Positions 7,884 to 17,082 of a DNA stretch of 64,000 bases are shown piece by piece. The stretch spans positions 2,666,001-2,730,000 of the forward strand of contig NZ_CP067140.1 of assembly GCF_028553805.1 (NCBI RefSeq). Reading direction: 5' to 3'. Made by a program: the position numbers and the translations under genes. Below the pieces are notes generated by a model. That model ran no database searches and was not told the origin of the DNA. It saw nothing but the letters and a program-made list of their open reading frames with translations. Every line of letters starts with the position of its first letter. The stretch's first letter is position 1. Source of the stretch: Paracoccus saliphilus. Its GTDB lineage: Bacteria; Pseudomonadota; Alphaproteobacteria; Rhodobacterales; Rhodobacteraceae.

Positions 7884-9974
7884 TCATTCCTTGTTCAAAT
7901 CGGCAAAGCTGCGGCCAGAATCGGCCAATTCGCGCAAGAGCGGCGGAACCTGCCAGTAATGCGCGTCTTCCTTAGCATAGGTCTCGATCCGCTCGATCAG
8001 CGCCTTGGCTCCGATCCGATCGGCATAGTTGAGCGGCCCGCCCAGATGGCGCGGGAAGCCATAGCCGAACAGGAACACCGCATCGACATCGACGGGGCGC
8101 TGCGCGATCCCTTCCTGCACGACGCGGGCGGCTTCGGAAATCATCGCGGTCATGTAGCGGGCGGTGATATCCTCGTCGCTGAATTCGCGTGGGGTTACAC
8201 CCGCGGCCTTGCGCTCGGCTTCGACGATGGCGACGGCATCGGGGTTCGGCTTGCGCGTCTTGGGATCGTCATAGAGATAATAGCCGCGCCCGGTCTTGCG
8301 CCCGAACCAGCCATTCTCGCAGATCCGGTCGGCGATGGTGACATAGCGTTCCTCGGCCGGCCGGTCCGGTGCCTTGCGCTTGCGGGTGGCCCAACCGATA
8401 TCCAGCCCGGCCAGGTCGCCCACGGCAAAGGGCCCCATCGCGAAACCGAAATCCTCCAGCGCCCGGTCGATCTGCTCGAAACCTGCGCCGTCCAGCATCA
8501 TGTAATCCGCCGCCTTGCGGTAATGGGCGAGGATGCGATTGCCGATGAAACCGTCGCAAACGCCCGAGCGCACTGCGACCTTCTTCATCCGCCCCGCCAA
8601 TGCCCAAGCGGTCGCGACCACCTCGGGTGCGGTCTTGTCCGCCACCACGACCTCGAGCAGCCGCATGACATGGGCGGGAGAGAAGAAATGCAGCCCGATC
8701 ACGTCCTGCGGGCGCGAGGTCATGTCGGCAATCGCATTCACGTCAAGATAAGAGGTATTCGTGCCAAGAATCGCGCCGGGTTTGCAGATCCGGTCAAGCT
8801 TGCCAAAGATCTCGGCCTTGACCGACATCTCCTCGAACACCGCCTCGATCACCAGATCGACAGAGGCGAGGCTTTCCAGATCGGTCGTTGCATTCAGGGC
8901 CGCCAGTGCCTTATCGCGTCCCTCCGCCGTCATCTTGCTGCGCTTCACTGCGCCATCAAGGTTCTTGGTCACGGCGGCCTCCGCCGCCTCGGCCCGCTCG
9001 GGTGCCATCTCGATCAGCGTCACCGGGATGCCGGCCTGAAGCAGAGCGGTTGCGATGCCGACCCCCATCGTACCGCCGCCGATCACCCCGGCGGTCTCGA
9101 CCTTGCGCGGTTCTGCCTGCGCCTCGGGGATACGCTTGACGGCACGTTCGGCGTTGAAGGCATGGATCAGGCCCTGCCGGTCGGGGCTGTCCATCAGTTC
9201 CATGAACAGCGCCCGCTCGGCTTTCAGCCCTTCGGCGAAAGGCTTGGCGATTTGCGCGACGGCCTCGACCGCCTTGATCGGCGCGGCCAGCGCCGGGCGT
9301 TTCTTGCGCAGGCGCTCAGTAGCGGCCTCGATCAGCGCAGGGTCCAGATCGACCGCGATTTCCGCGGTGCGCCGTGTTGGCAGCGAACCGTCCAGAGCCG
9401 CCTTCGCCCCGGCCAATGCGGCTTCGCGCGGGGCGGAATCGTCAATGCGATCCACGATCCCCAGATCCTTCGCCTCATCAACTGGAACCCGACGGCCCGA
9501 GCTGATGATATCGATGGCTTTCTCAACCGCGATCAGGCGCGGCAATCGCTGCGTTCCGCCCGCGCCGGGCAGCAGGCCCAAACTCACCTCGGGCAACCCG
9601 ACCCGCGCGCCGGGCAGACCGATCCGCGCATGGCAGGACAAAGCAAGCTCCAGCCCGCCGCCAAGGGTCGTGCCATGCACAACGGCGATCACCGGCTTGT
9701 CGCTGGCCTCGATCCGGTCCAGCAGATCGGGCAGTCGAGGCCCCACCGGCGGCTTGCCGAATTCGCGGATATCGGCCCCCGCCGACAGCGCACGCCCCTC
9801 GCCATGGATGGCGATAACCCGGATCTGCGGATCGGCATTCAGTTTGTCGATTGCATCCGACAGCCCCTGCCGCACAGCTGCCCCAAGCGCGTTGACCGGG
9901 GGATTGTTCAGGCAAATCAGCCCGATATCGCCCTCGGTTTCGACGCGCACCGGCGTTACTTCACTCTGGCTCAT
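7884..9974 (-). CDS. Bifunctional enoyl-CoA hydratase / 3-hydroxyacyl-CoA dehydrogenase (FadJ/PimF-like)
   Basis: This 696-residue fusion performs the hydration and NAD-dependent oxidation steps of beta-oxidation. Residues about 1-190 are a crotonase domain (SAGADIREFGKPPVG, GGGLELALSCHARIG, PGAGGTQRLPRLI). Residues near 297-305 hold the Rossmann motif GVIGGGTMGVG, followed by the dehydrogenase signature (LGLHFFSPAHVMRLLEVV). Two C-terminal 3HCDH domains follow, including a GFIGNRI segment. The start at 9974 has GGAGGATCAG in front of ATG; a 26-codon upstream extension was rejected because it overlaps the thiolase gene and lacks similarity. The thiolase gene ends 26 bases upstream, so both belong to one operon. 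Confidence 0.93.
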   Translation of the reverse strand: MSQSEVTPVRVETEGDIGLICLNNPPVNALGAAVRQGLSDAIDKLNADPQIRVIAIHGEGRALSAGADIREFGKPPVGPRLPDLLDRIEASDKPVIAVVHGTTLGGGLELALSCHARIGLPGARVGLPEVSLGLLPGAGGTQRLPRLIAVEKAIDIISSGRRVPVDEAKDLGIVDRIDDSAPREAALAGAKAALDGSLPTRRTAEIAVDLDPALIEAATERLRKKRPALAAPIKAVEAVAQIAKPFAEGLKAERALFMELMDSPDRQGLIHAFNAERAVKRIPEAQAEPRKVETAGVIGGGTMGVGIATALLQAGIPVTLIEMAPERAEAAEAAVTKNLDGAVKRSKMTAEGRDKALAALNATTDLESLASVDLVIEAVFEEMSVKAEIFGKLDRICKPGAILGTNTSYLDVNAIADMTSRPQDVIGLHFFSPAHVMRLLEVVVADKTAPEVVATAWALAGRMKKVAVRSGVCDGFIGNRILAHYRKAADYMMLDGAGFEQIDRALEDFGFAMGPFAVGDLAGLDIGWATRKRKAPDRPAEERYVTIADRICENGWFGRKTGRGYYLYDDPKTRKPNPDAVAIVEAERKAAGVTPREFSDEDITARYMTAMISEAARVVQEGIAQRPVDVDAVFLFGYGFPRHLGGPLNYADRIGAKALIERIETYAKEDAHYWQVPPLLRELADSGRSFADLNKE

Positions 9975-10000
9975 ATCTGATCCTCCAATTCCTGCCGCGT

Positions 10001-11197
10001 TCAGGCCACGCGCTCGATGACCATGGCGATACCCTGCCCGACACCGACGCACATCGACAGGCAGGCATAGCGCCCGCCACTGCGTTCCAGCTGCCGCATC
10101 GCGGTCAGGATGATCCGCGCGCCCGAGGCGCCAAGCGGGTGGCCAATCGCGATCGCGCCACCATTCGGGTTCAGGCGGCTGTCGGACGGATCCAGTTCCA
10201 GTTGCTTGCAGCAGGCCAAGACCTGGCTGGCGAACGCCTCGTTGATCTCGATCAGGTCCATGTCCTGCATGGTCAGGCCCGCGCGTTCCAGCGCCTTGGG
10301 CACGGCGAAGCCCGGCCCGATCCCCATGATCCGAGGTGGCACCCCGGCAATCGCGCCCGACACGATCCGCGCCCGGGGCTTCGGTCCCAGGTCCTTGGCC
10401 CCCACCAAGAGCGCCGCTGCACCGTCATTGACGCCCGAGGCATTGGCCGCCGTCACCACGCCGCCCTCGAAGATAGGCTTCAGCGACGCCATCTTTTCCA
10501 GCGTCGTCTCGGGGCGGGGATGTTCATCTGCATCGACCACGGTCACAGCGCCCTTGCGGCCCGGGATTTCGATGGGCAGGATCTCGTCCTTGAAGAAACC
10601 ATCCGCCCGCGCCGCCTCGTATTTCTGCTGACTGGCATGGGCGAAGGCATCGCTTTCCTCGCGCCCGATCCCGTAATCCTTTGCCAGGTTATCGGCGGTC
10701 TGCGGCATGGTGTAATCGCCGAATTCCTTGGCGAATTGCCTGTTCGGGAAGCGGGTGCCGATGGTCGAATCGTAAATCTTGGGCTGACGGTCCCATGCGC
10801 TTGGAGATTTGCCCATCACGAAGGGCGCGCGCGTCATGCTCTCGGTGCCGCCCGCCAGGTAGAGACCCGCCTCGCCCACGGTGATCGAGCGTGCCGCATC
10901 CAGCGCCGCCGCCATCCCCGAGCCGCAAAGCCGGTTGACGGTCAGCCCGCCTGCCTCTTCGCGCACGCCGCCCAGAAGCCCCGCGAAACGCGCAACGTTG
11001 CGGCTGTCCTCGCCCGATTGGCAAACATTGCCGAGGATCACATCCTCGATCCTCTCGACCGGCAGATCCGAGCGTTCAACCAATGCGCGGATGACCTTGG
11101 CCGCCAGATCGTCGGGGCGAACCGCCGCCAGCGCGCCCGCGTGACGCCCGAAGGGGCTGCGCAAACCGTCATAGATATATCCTTGAAGCATGGTCAT
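10001..11197 (-). CDS. Acetyl-CoA C-acyltransferase (beta-ketothiolase)
   Basis: The thiolase cleaves 3-ketoacyl-CoA with CoA to acetyl-CoA and a shortened acyl-CoA. The 398-residue protein has the acyl-accepting cysteine Cys91 in NRLCGSGMAAA, the histidine motif AIGHPLGASGAR near residue 350, and the second catalytic cysteine in CLSMCVGVGQG near residue 383. It is therefore a complete degradative thiolase. The N-terminus could begin at the ATG of MTM or of MLQ two codons later. The gene lies 9 bases after the acyl-CoA ligase stop in the transport/beta-oxidation operon. In the pim comparison it takes the PimB role; PcaF- or PaaJ-like activity on 3-oxoadipyl-CoA is an alternative. Confidence 0.93.
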   Translation of the reverse strand: MTMLQGYIYDGLRSPFGRHAGALAAVRPDDLAAKVIRALVERSDLPVERIEDVILGNVCQSGEDSRNVARFAGLLGGVREEAGGLTVNRLCGSGMAAALDAARSITVGEAGLYLAGGTESMTRAPFVMGKSPSAWDRQPKIYDSTIGTRFPNRQFAKEFGDYTMPQTADNLAKDYGIGREESDAFAHASQQKYEAARADGFFKDEILPIEIPGRKGAVTVVDADEHPRPETTLEKMASLKPIFEGGVVTAANASGVNDGAAALLVGAKDLGPKPRARIVSGAIAGVPPRIMGIGPGFAVPKALERAGLTMQDMDLIEINEAFASQVLACCKQLELDPSDSRLNPNGGAIAIGHPLGASGARIILTAMRQLERSGGRYACLSMCVGVGQGIAMVIERVA

Positions 11198-11206
11198 CCT
11201 CGTCCT

Positions 11207-12730
11207 CTAGGTTTCGTCCAGCTCTGCCCGGAAATGTTCGAGCAGCTTGTTCTTCAGAATCTTTCCCGTCGCCGCCTGAGGCAAGGCTTCAGTGATGATC
11301 ACCCGTGCGGGCACCTTGTAGGGCGCCATCCGTTCGCGCACCCAATCCCGCAATTCGGCCTCGGTCACCTCGTCCTGCGCAGTCACGAAGGCCAGCACAT
11401 CCTCGTTGCCCTGCCGCGCGCGCCCGACCACGGCGCAAAGCGCCACGGCGGGATGGGCGGTCAGCACTGCCTCGACCTCGGGCGGGTAGATATTGAAGCC
11501 CGAATGGATGATCAGTTCCTTCAGCCGCCCGGCAATATGCAAAGTTCCGTCGGCCTCCTGTCGCGCCAGATCGCCGGTGCGCAGGAACCCGTCCTCGGTC
11601 AGGGTGGCATGAGTGGCCTCCGGGTTGCGGAAATAACCCTTCATCACGTTGGGGCCGCGCGCCCATAGCTCGCCCACGCCATTCTCGTCGGGTTCGTGGA
11701 TCACCACCTCCATCCCCGGCACCGGCAAGCCGACCGCCGCATCGTTGCGCGGGCTCTCGATCCGCGTCGTGGCAATGCCCGGCGAGGCTTCGGTCTGGCC
11801 ATAGCCGTTATGCAGGACCTGCCCGAATATCCGCTCGGCCCGCTCCTTGAGGCTCAGGTCCAGGGGGGCGCCGCCCGCATAGATATAGCGCAGCCGATGC
11901 TCGGGCTGTTCGATGCCAAGCTCTTTCAGGCGCCGCAGCAGGGCGGCGAAAATCTGCGGCACTGCGGGCAGGATGGTCACGTCCTTTCGGATATGGCGCA
12001 GCACCTCGTCGGCATCGAAGCGCGGCATGGCGATCAGCCGCGATCCGCCCATCAGCCCGGCCAGGAAAACCGAGGTCAGCCCGAAGATATGGGTTCCTGG
12101 AATGACTGCCAGCGTCGTGTCCTCCGGCCCGATCCGGCGCAGCCCGGCCGAGGTCCGGCACATGAACAGAAGGTTGCCATGGGTCAGCATCACCCCCTTG
12201 GGCTCTCCGACCGTGCCGCTGGTATAGATCAGCGCGGCGGTCTGGCCGGGGCCGTCCTCGACCGGCTCGGGCATTGCCTCGCGCGGGGGAGACACCAGCA
12301 GGTCGCCGCAGCGCATCTGCCCCAGTGACACAGCATCCAGCCGTTCGGCATGCGCCCTTGCCGCCGCCGATGCCTCGGGGGTAAAGATGGCGCAGCGCGC
12401 ATCCGCGACCTCTGTCAGCCGGTCCAGTTCGGCAGGGGTCAGCCGGGCATTGGCCAATGTCGCCCAGGCATCCAGATGGCTCAGGGCAAGCATCGCGGCC
12501 AGATAGGTCACGCAGTTCTCGCTGACCACCAGCACCCGATCGCCCGGACGCACCCCATGATCGCGAAGCTTTCCGGCAATCGCCGTGACGAGTTCGCCAA
12601 GCTCGGCATAACTGTATTCGCTGCCGTCATGATCGACGATGGCGGTTTGGCCGGGTTCGCCCTGCGACAGAACTTCGTGGATACGTCTCAATACCGGTCT
12701 CCCTTCCCCAAGCTTGCCTATCTGTTCCAT
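11207..12730 (-). CDS. AMP-forming acyl-CoA ligase
   Basis: An adenylate-forming enzyme of 507 residues that activates a carboxylic acid to its CoA thioester with ATP. The first core motif YTSGTVGEPKG is near residue 165, the GYGQTE motif in the middle, RTGDLA near residue 385, and the C-terminal catalytic lysine region ATGKILKNKLLEHF at the end. The start at 12730 (MEQIGKLGEG) overlaps the stop of the upstream permease gene as TGATG, which argues for translational coupling. A longer frame running back to 13504 only reads through the permease gene. Being coupled to an importer, it probably activates the imported acid. Substrate is unknown; the operon suggests a dicarboxylate or medium-chain acid. 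Confidence 0.92.
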   Translation of the reverse strand: MEQIGKLGEGRPVLRRIHEVLSQGEPGQTAIVDHDGSEYSYAELGELVTAIAGKLRDHGVRPGDRVLVVSENCVTYLAAMLALSHLDAWATLANARLTPAELDRLTEVADARCAIFTPEASAAARAHAERLDAVSLGQMRCGDLLVSPPREAMPEPVEDGPGQTAALIYTSGTVGEPKGVMLTHGNLLFMCRTSAGLRRIGPEDTTLAVIPGTHIFGLTSVFLAGLMGGSRLIAMPRFDADEVLRHIRKDVTILPAVPQIFAALLRRLKELGIEQPEHRLRYIYAGGAPLDLSLKERAERIFGQVLHNGYGQTEASPGIATTRIESPRNDAAVGLPVPGMEVVIHEPDENGVGELWARGPNVMKGYFRNPEATHATLTEDGFLRTGDLARQEADGTLHIAGRLKELIIHSGFNIYPPEVEAVLTAHPAVALCAVVGRARQGNEDVLAFVTAQDEVTEAELRDWVRERMAPYKVPARVIITEALPQAATGKILKNKLLEHFRAELDET

Positions 12731-14706
12731 CACGGTTGCTCCAATTCCGCGACCACGGGACGGCCGCGACGATAGGCCACGAGGATCGGCGGGACCGCCA
12801 ATGCCGCGCCGATGGCCGCTGTCGTGCCGAAGCCGATCCCGGCAAAGGGCATCGCCGGCAAGGCGAACAGGAAACCTCCCAGGCACAGCATGGCGCGCAG
12901 CAGATAATCCCCGCGCCCCGCCAGCGACCCGGCGGCCACGACATAGCCCTGCAGGCCCATGCCGATCAGCCCGACCCCGAGCACCGCGCAGACCAGCGCC
13001 ACCACAACCTCGAGCGCGGGGGCGTTGCCGATCAGCGCCGGGTTCAGCACGAACAGGAAGGGCACGATATAGATGATGCTTCCAAGCCGCATCGCCTCGA
13101 ATCCTGCCTTCATCGGACTGGTGCCCGCAAGCGTCGCGGCGGCATAAGCACCAAGGGCGACAGGCGGGGTGATGTAGCTGACCATGCCCCAGTAGAGGAT
13201 GAACAGATGCACCGCCAAGCGGTCCAACCCTCCCGCTTCCAGCGCCGGGGCGAGGACAATGGCTAGGAAGATGTAACAGGCCGTCGCCGTCATCCCCATG
13301 CCGAAGATAAAGGCCGTCAGCGCGCCCATCACCAGCAGGATGAAGACATTGTCCCCGGCGATGAACAAGAGTTCGTTCACCAGCGTCCCGGCAAGGCCGG
13401 TGGCCGAAAAGGAGCCGACGATCAGCCCGACGCCAAGGATGACCGCGGTCAGCTCGGCAAGGCTGGAGCCGACGCCCATGACGATCTCGACCAGCTTGCG
13501 CCATGTCATGCGGCTGCCGGGAAGGAACTGGTTGATCGCCAGAAGCAGCAGCACCGAATAGAAGGGCGCCCTGGTTTCCTGCCGCAGCACGACCATCATG
13601 AATATCAACAGCGCGAAGACCAGCACATAGGGCCAGCCCTTGCGCAGCGTATCGCGCAACGCCGGAACCTCGCCCCGCGGTAATCCCTTCAGGTTGCGCC
13701 GGGCCGAATAGGCGTCGATCTGTGCAAACAGCGCCAGGTAGAACAGCATCGAGGGGATGGCGGCGGCGACGACGATCTCGGCATAGGGAAGCGACAGGAA
13801 GGACGCCATGACAAAAGCCGTCGCCCCCATGATCGGCGGCATCAGCACGCCCCCGGTCGAGGCGCAGGCCTCGGTCGCGGCGGCGGTCTTGGCGGAAAAG
13901 CCGGTGCGGCGCATGGTCGGGATCGAGACGGTGCCGGTGGTCAGCACGTTCGAGATGACGCTGCCCGACATAGATCCCATGAAACCGCTGGCGAAGATCG
14001 AGACCTTGGCGGCCCCGCCGCGATAACGTCCCACCAGCCCCAGGGCGAGATCGTTGAAGAAGGCTCCGCCGCCCGTGTGCTGCAGCACCGATCCAAAGAT
14101 GATGAAGCCGATCACCACCCCGCCGAATGCCCGCATCGGGATGCCGAATATGCTTTCCGACGAAAAGACATGGTAGGAAAAGGTCTCGCTCAGCGTGCTT
14201 TGAAAGCCCGAGAACGGTGCCGGGACATGCCCGGCAAAGCTGGGATAGAAGGCGACGAGCGTCACGACGATGGCAAGCACCAGCCCTCCGGCGCGGCGGG
14301 TTGCCTCAAGAACCAATCCGGCGAACAGGAATGCCACCCATTGCGCGGCGACCGGCGCGGCGAATTCCCAGCCCTCGTTGAGGTTCTGCTTCGCCGTCAC
14401 CGCGATATAGGCCCCTGCCCCCAGCGAGGCGGCAGCAAGTAACCAGTCAAGCGGCGAGACCGATCCGAAACGCCTGCCGCGGATGTCGAACACCAGGAAG
14501 GTGGCCGCCAGAAACAGCGTGGCGAGAATGTTGAGATAGCGACCTTCCAGCATCACCAGGCCGAAGGGCCTGATATTGAACAACTGGTTGATCACCAGCA
14601 GGATCGCAGTGACGGTCAGGACGAGCAGGGAGATATGGCGGGGATTCCGATATCCGCCGTCGGATGTTTTTTCGGGGTCTTCCAAGACAGTATCGGCTGG
14701 TTGCAC
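12730..14706 (-). CDS. TRAP transporter fused permease, TAXI type (DctQM)
   Basis: This 658-residue inner-membrane protein fuses the small (DctQ) and large (DctM) TRAP permease subunits, as is usual for TAXI-type systems. After a soluble start, about four hydrophobic segments (residues 25-160) form the Q part. The M part follows with the signatures GFMGSMSGSVISNVLTTG, MRRTGFSAKTAAATEACAS and GGVLMPPIMGATAF, and YWGMVSYITPPVALGAYA near the C-terminus. The start is GTG at 14704-14706, with GGAGAGGAGG about 6 bases before it. The matching receptor gene lies 177 bases upstream and the acyl-CoA ligase overlaps downstream. It imports an organic acid with Na+ or H+ as driving ion, by family knowledge. 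Confidence 0.94.
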   Translation of the reverse strand: MQPADTVLEDPEKTSDGGYRNPRHISLLVLTVTAILLVINQLFNIRPFGLVMLEGRYLNILATLFLAATFLVFDIRGRRFGSVSPLDWLLAAASLGAGAYIAVTAKQNLNEGWEFAAPVAAQWVAFLFAGLVLEATRRAGGLVLAIVVTLVAFYPSFAGHVPAPFSGFQSTLSETFSYHVFSSESIFGIPMRAFGGVVIGFIIFGSVLQHTGGGAFFNDLALGLVGRYRGGAAKVSIFASGFMGSMSGSVISNVLTTGTVSIPTMRRTGFSAKTAAATEACASTGGVLMPPIMGATAFVMASFLSLPYAEIVVAAAIPSMLFYLALFAQIDAYSARRNLKGLPRGEVPALRDTLRKGWPYVLVFALLIFMMVVLRQETRAPFYSVLLLLAINQFLPGSRMTWRKLVEIVMGVGSSLAELTAVILGVGLIVGSFSATGLAGTLVNELLFIAGDNVFILLVMGALTAFIFGMGMTATACYIFLAIVLAPALEAGGLDRLAVHLFILYWGMVSYITPPVALGAYAAATLAGTSPMKAGFEAMRLGSIIYIVPFLFVLNPALIGNAPALEVVVALVCAVLGVGLIGMGLQGYVVAAGSLAGRGDYLLRAMLCLGGFLFALPAMPFAGIGFGTTAAIGAALAVPPILVAYRRGRPVVAELEQP

Positions 14707-14883
14707 GCGGACCTCCTCTCCAGGCGCGGGGGGCTGGCGGAGCGCGAAGGGAACTGCACGATCCGCCTTGGCTGTCGGAGCCGGAGCTCCCGGCCCGTAT
14801 CTCGCCCGTCCCGCATGCGGCGGGGCGGGGCGATTGAAGGCGGAGGCCAGCTTACGCCGCCGCCCGAACGCTCGGGTGAACGG

Positions 14884-16023
14884 TCAGAACACCACCTTGA
14901 AGCCCGCCGCTTCCAGCGCCTCTCGGCGTTTTTGCGACCAGGCCGCGGTCCAGTCGTCAGGGTTCTCTGCCTCCAGCTCTTTCCAGGCGGCCTGCAGGAT
15001 CCCCTGACGCTCGATCAGCCGGTCGTTATGGGCCTGTGCCTCGTCGTTCCAGACACCGAGCTCCTTGAAATAGGCGATGGCACCCTCGTGATAGGGCACC
15101 ACCCAGGTGAAGTTCTGGTTGTCGATGTTCCAGCCGCCGATCCCCGGCGCCTTGCCGTCATATTGCGGGAACAGCTCGACCATGGCCTTGGTCATGTTGT
15201 AGACCAGATCGGGATCCGCATCCGCCATGCTGACCAGCACCGGATAGGCATAGGTCGCACCCTGAACGCCATCGGTGCCGTCGATACCTGCCCCGACAGT
15301 CGCCTTGTTCGGCGTATAGAAGGGCGCGATATCGGTCAGCCGTTTGAACGCCTCTTCATCATCCGGATCCATCGCCGGCCAGAGCAGGCCGCGCGGTCCC
15401 GCCGCCGCCTCATATGCCGGGCCGGTATTGGTCGAGCCGAACATCGCGTCCACCTCTCCCTCGATCAAGCCGGTCCAGGCAGCGCCATAGCCCCCGAACT
15501 CGACCTTGGTCACATCGTCCCAGGTCAGGCCCGCATAGGCCAGGTAGGCGTCCATGTTCACATTCAATCCGGGTGCCCCGGCGATCCATGCCACGCGCTT
15601 GCCACGCAGATCGTCATAGGTCTCGATATCCGCATCCGCCGCCACGCCGACCGAAAGGTTCACATCGCCGCCGAAATTCGCCAACAGGACACGCAGGGGT
15701 TGCGGCCCCCAGTTCTTCTCTCCGAATTCGAACGCCCCCTCTTGCGCCATGAAACTGCCGCCTATGCCGGTTGCCGAGAACTCGACACGGCGCTGACGCA
15801 GAGGCTGGGTGCGCGAGACATCGTTCTTGCCGGGCAGAACCCGCAGGCTGGTGCCGGTAGCTTTCTGAAGCTCGCCCCCGATGGCGACGGCCTGATTGAA
15901 ACCTGCCGACCCCGTATCATAGGCGGTCCAGGACATCTGTCTGGGCAGTTCGATGTCCTGCGCGCCGGCAGTGCCTGCCAGGAACAAGGCGATTCCGGCT
16001 GCGGTTCCCTTGAGAATATTCAT
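14884..16023 (-). CDS. TAXI-family TRAP transporter solute-binding protein
   Basis: A periplasmic receptor of 379 residues for the fused permease downstream. The start at 16023 gives a clean signal peptide (MNILKGTAAGIALFLAGTAG, cleavage near AGA-QD), and ATG is preceded by GGAGGAGATC. A 15-codon upstream extension would spoil the signal peptide. TAXI features are a first strand with TAYDTGSAGFNQA, IGGELQKATGTSLRVLPG, and GKRVAWIAGAPGLN in the second lobe. It is paralogous to the receptor at 18.5-19.6 kb. It is the first gene of the minus-strand operon and starts opposite the IclR regulator, so the shared 234-base region probably controls both. The ligand is unknown; a carboxylate is expected from the catabolic genes. 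Confidence 0.93.
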   Translation of the reverse strand: MNILKGTAAGIALFLAGTAGAQDIELPRQMSWTAYDTGSAGFNQAVAIGGELQKATGTSLRVLPGKNDVSRTQPLRQRRVEFSATGIGGSFMAQEGAFEFGEKNWGPQPLRVLLANFGGDVNLSVGVAADADIETYDDLRGKRVAWIAGAPGLNVNMDAYLAYAGLTWDDVTKVEFGGYGAAWTGLIEGEVDAMFGSTNTGPAYEAAAGPRGLLWPAMDPDDEEAFKRLTDIAPFYTPNKATVGAGIDGTDGVQGATYAYPVLVSMADADPDLVYNMTKAMVELFPQYDGKAPGIGGWNIDNQNFTWVVPYHEGAIAYFKELGVWNDEAQAHNDRLIERQGILQAAWKELEAENPDDWTAAWSQKRREALEAAGFKVVF

Positions 16024-16076
16024 TGATCTCCTCCCTGCAGATGACGGCTCCGCCGAAATCCTTGCCAAATCAACTA

Positions 16077-16095
16077 TGCGAATTTATATTTCGCA
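16077..16095. promoter_or_regulatory. Inverted repeat TGCGAA-N7-TTCGCA, putative IclR operator 1
   Basis: TGCGAA (16077-16082) and TTCGCA (16090-16095) form a perfect dyad with a 7-base AT-rich spacer. It lies 54 bases upstream of the TAXI receptor start, where a promoter would be. The same half-site recurs in the second operator. Confidence 0.55.
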
Positions 16096-16123
16096 CAGCG
16101 AACGGATAATGTTTAATGCTCTT

Positions 16124-16141
16124 CTGAGTCAAGTGATTCAG
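16124..16141. promoter_or_regulatory. Imperfect dyad CTGAGTCA-AG-TGATTCAG
   Basis: Eight-base arms with one mismatch flank a 2-base centre, midway between the two TGCGAA dyads. It may be another protein-binding site or chance. Confidence 0.3.
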
Positions 16142-16164
16142 CATCAAAATTTGCAAAACATCAG

Positions 16165-16177
16165 TTCGCATTGCGAA
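16165..16177. promoter_or_regulatory. Inverted repeat TTCGCA-T-TGCGAA, putative IclR operator 2
   Basis: The 13-base near-perfect palindrome TTCGCATTGCGAA lies 81 bases before the chosen IclR start. It uses the same hexamer as the dyad at 16077-16095, in the opposite arrangement. Short palindromes of this size in a divergent promoter are typical IclR-family targets. Confidence 0.55.
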
Positions 16178-16257
16178 ATAGCTTGCATTGGTATCATCTT
16201 TGCCGAAGATTGGCTATGTGCCCCTCAGGGCAAACAGGCATGATGTTGAAAGATCGA

Positions 16258-17061
16258 ATGACGCAGGAAACTGAACAACCGGAAGAAACGGAAACCGGCG
16301 ACCGGCAATTCGTCAGCGCATTGGCGCGGGGATTGGACATCCTGGGCTGCTTCCGCACGGATGACCGTTTCCTGTCCAATCACGAGATTTCGCGGCGAAC
16401 CGGGCTTGCCAAGCCGACGATCTCGCGCCTGACCTACACATTGACGAAGACCGGCCATTTGCTGCGCGATAATGACAGTGGCGAATACCGCCTTGGCGCG
16501 AAGGTTCTGCAATTGGGCTTCGGCGTGCTGGCCGCGACAAGCATTTCCGACCGCGTTGCCGCGGAACTGGGCGCGCTGTCCAAGGGACCGAACCCCTATG
16601 TGACCGCCGCATTGGCCGAACGCAGCGGTATCCGCGCCGTCTATCTGGCAGTGCGGCGATCTCATCAGGCGGTTTCGCTATCGATCGGCGTGGGGGCGCG
16701 GCTGCCCGTCTTCTATTCCGGCATCGGCCGCGCCATCATCGCCGGACTGTCCGAAGAGGAACGGGCAGAGGTTCTGGCCATGGGCATCCGCGAATTCCCC
16801 GACCAGGAAGAGCGGATGGAGCAAAGCATCCGCGACGCGGTCAGCGACTACGAAACCTATGGCTATTGCACCAGCTTCGGAGCATGGAAGCCCGAGATCA
16901 ACGCGATTGCCGCCCCATTGCGGTCGCTGGACGGCACGACGGTCTATGGCGTCAATGTCGGCGGACCGTCATTCCTGATCTCCCCGAAGGAACTGCACAA
17001 GGAATACGGCCCGGCATTGCTGGAAACCGTCCGCAAGCTGGGCGGAATCCCGGCAGGCTGA
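16258..17061 (+). CDS. IclR-family transcriptional regulator
   Basis: A 267-residue one-component regulator. The N-terminal winged helix-turn-helix spans about residues 18-80 (FVSALARGLDILGCF, LSNHEISRRTGLAKPTISRL). The C-terminal GAF-like IclR effector domain follows (about 95-265; YLAVRRSHQAVSLSIGVGAR, GYCTSFGAWKPEINAIAAP). It probably senses the acid or its CoA ester and controls the divergent TAXI-TRAP/beta-oxidation operon and itself. The start is uncertain: ATG 16258 is preceded by GAAAG, while ATG 16240 and 16243 are in frame and would add five or six residues. Its 3' end converges with the LysR gene, 21 bases away. Confidence 0.92.
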   Translation: MTQETEQPEETETGDRQFVSALARGLDILGCFRTDDRFLSNHEISRRTGLAKPTISRLTYTLTKTGHLLRDNDSGEYRLGAKVLQLGFGVLAATSISDRVAAELGALSKGPNPYVTAALAERSGIRAVYLAVRRSHQAVSLSIGVGARLPVFYSGIGRAIIAGLSEEERAEVLAMGIREFPDQEERMEQSIRDAVSDYETYGYCTSFGAWKPEINAIAAPLRSLDGTTVYGVNVGGPSFLISPKELHKEYGPALLETVRKLGGIPAG

Positions 17062-17082
17062 CAGGCCTCGGCAACCGCCAGA

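Noticed and set aside
7563..9980. An 805-codon plus-strand frame opposite the hydratase/dehydrogenase gene
   Set aside because: Its protein is rich in Arg, His and Pro with no domain, typical of an antisense shadow in GC-rich DNA; the minus-strand gene is unambiguous.
11207..13504. A longer acyl-CoA ligase frame beginning inside the permease gene
   Set aside because: The extra part translates permease DNA out of frame. The TGATG overlap at 12728-12732 gives a natural start.
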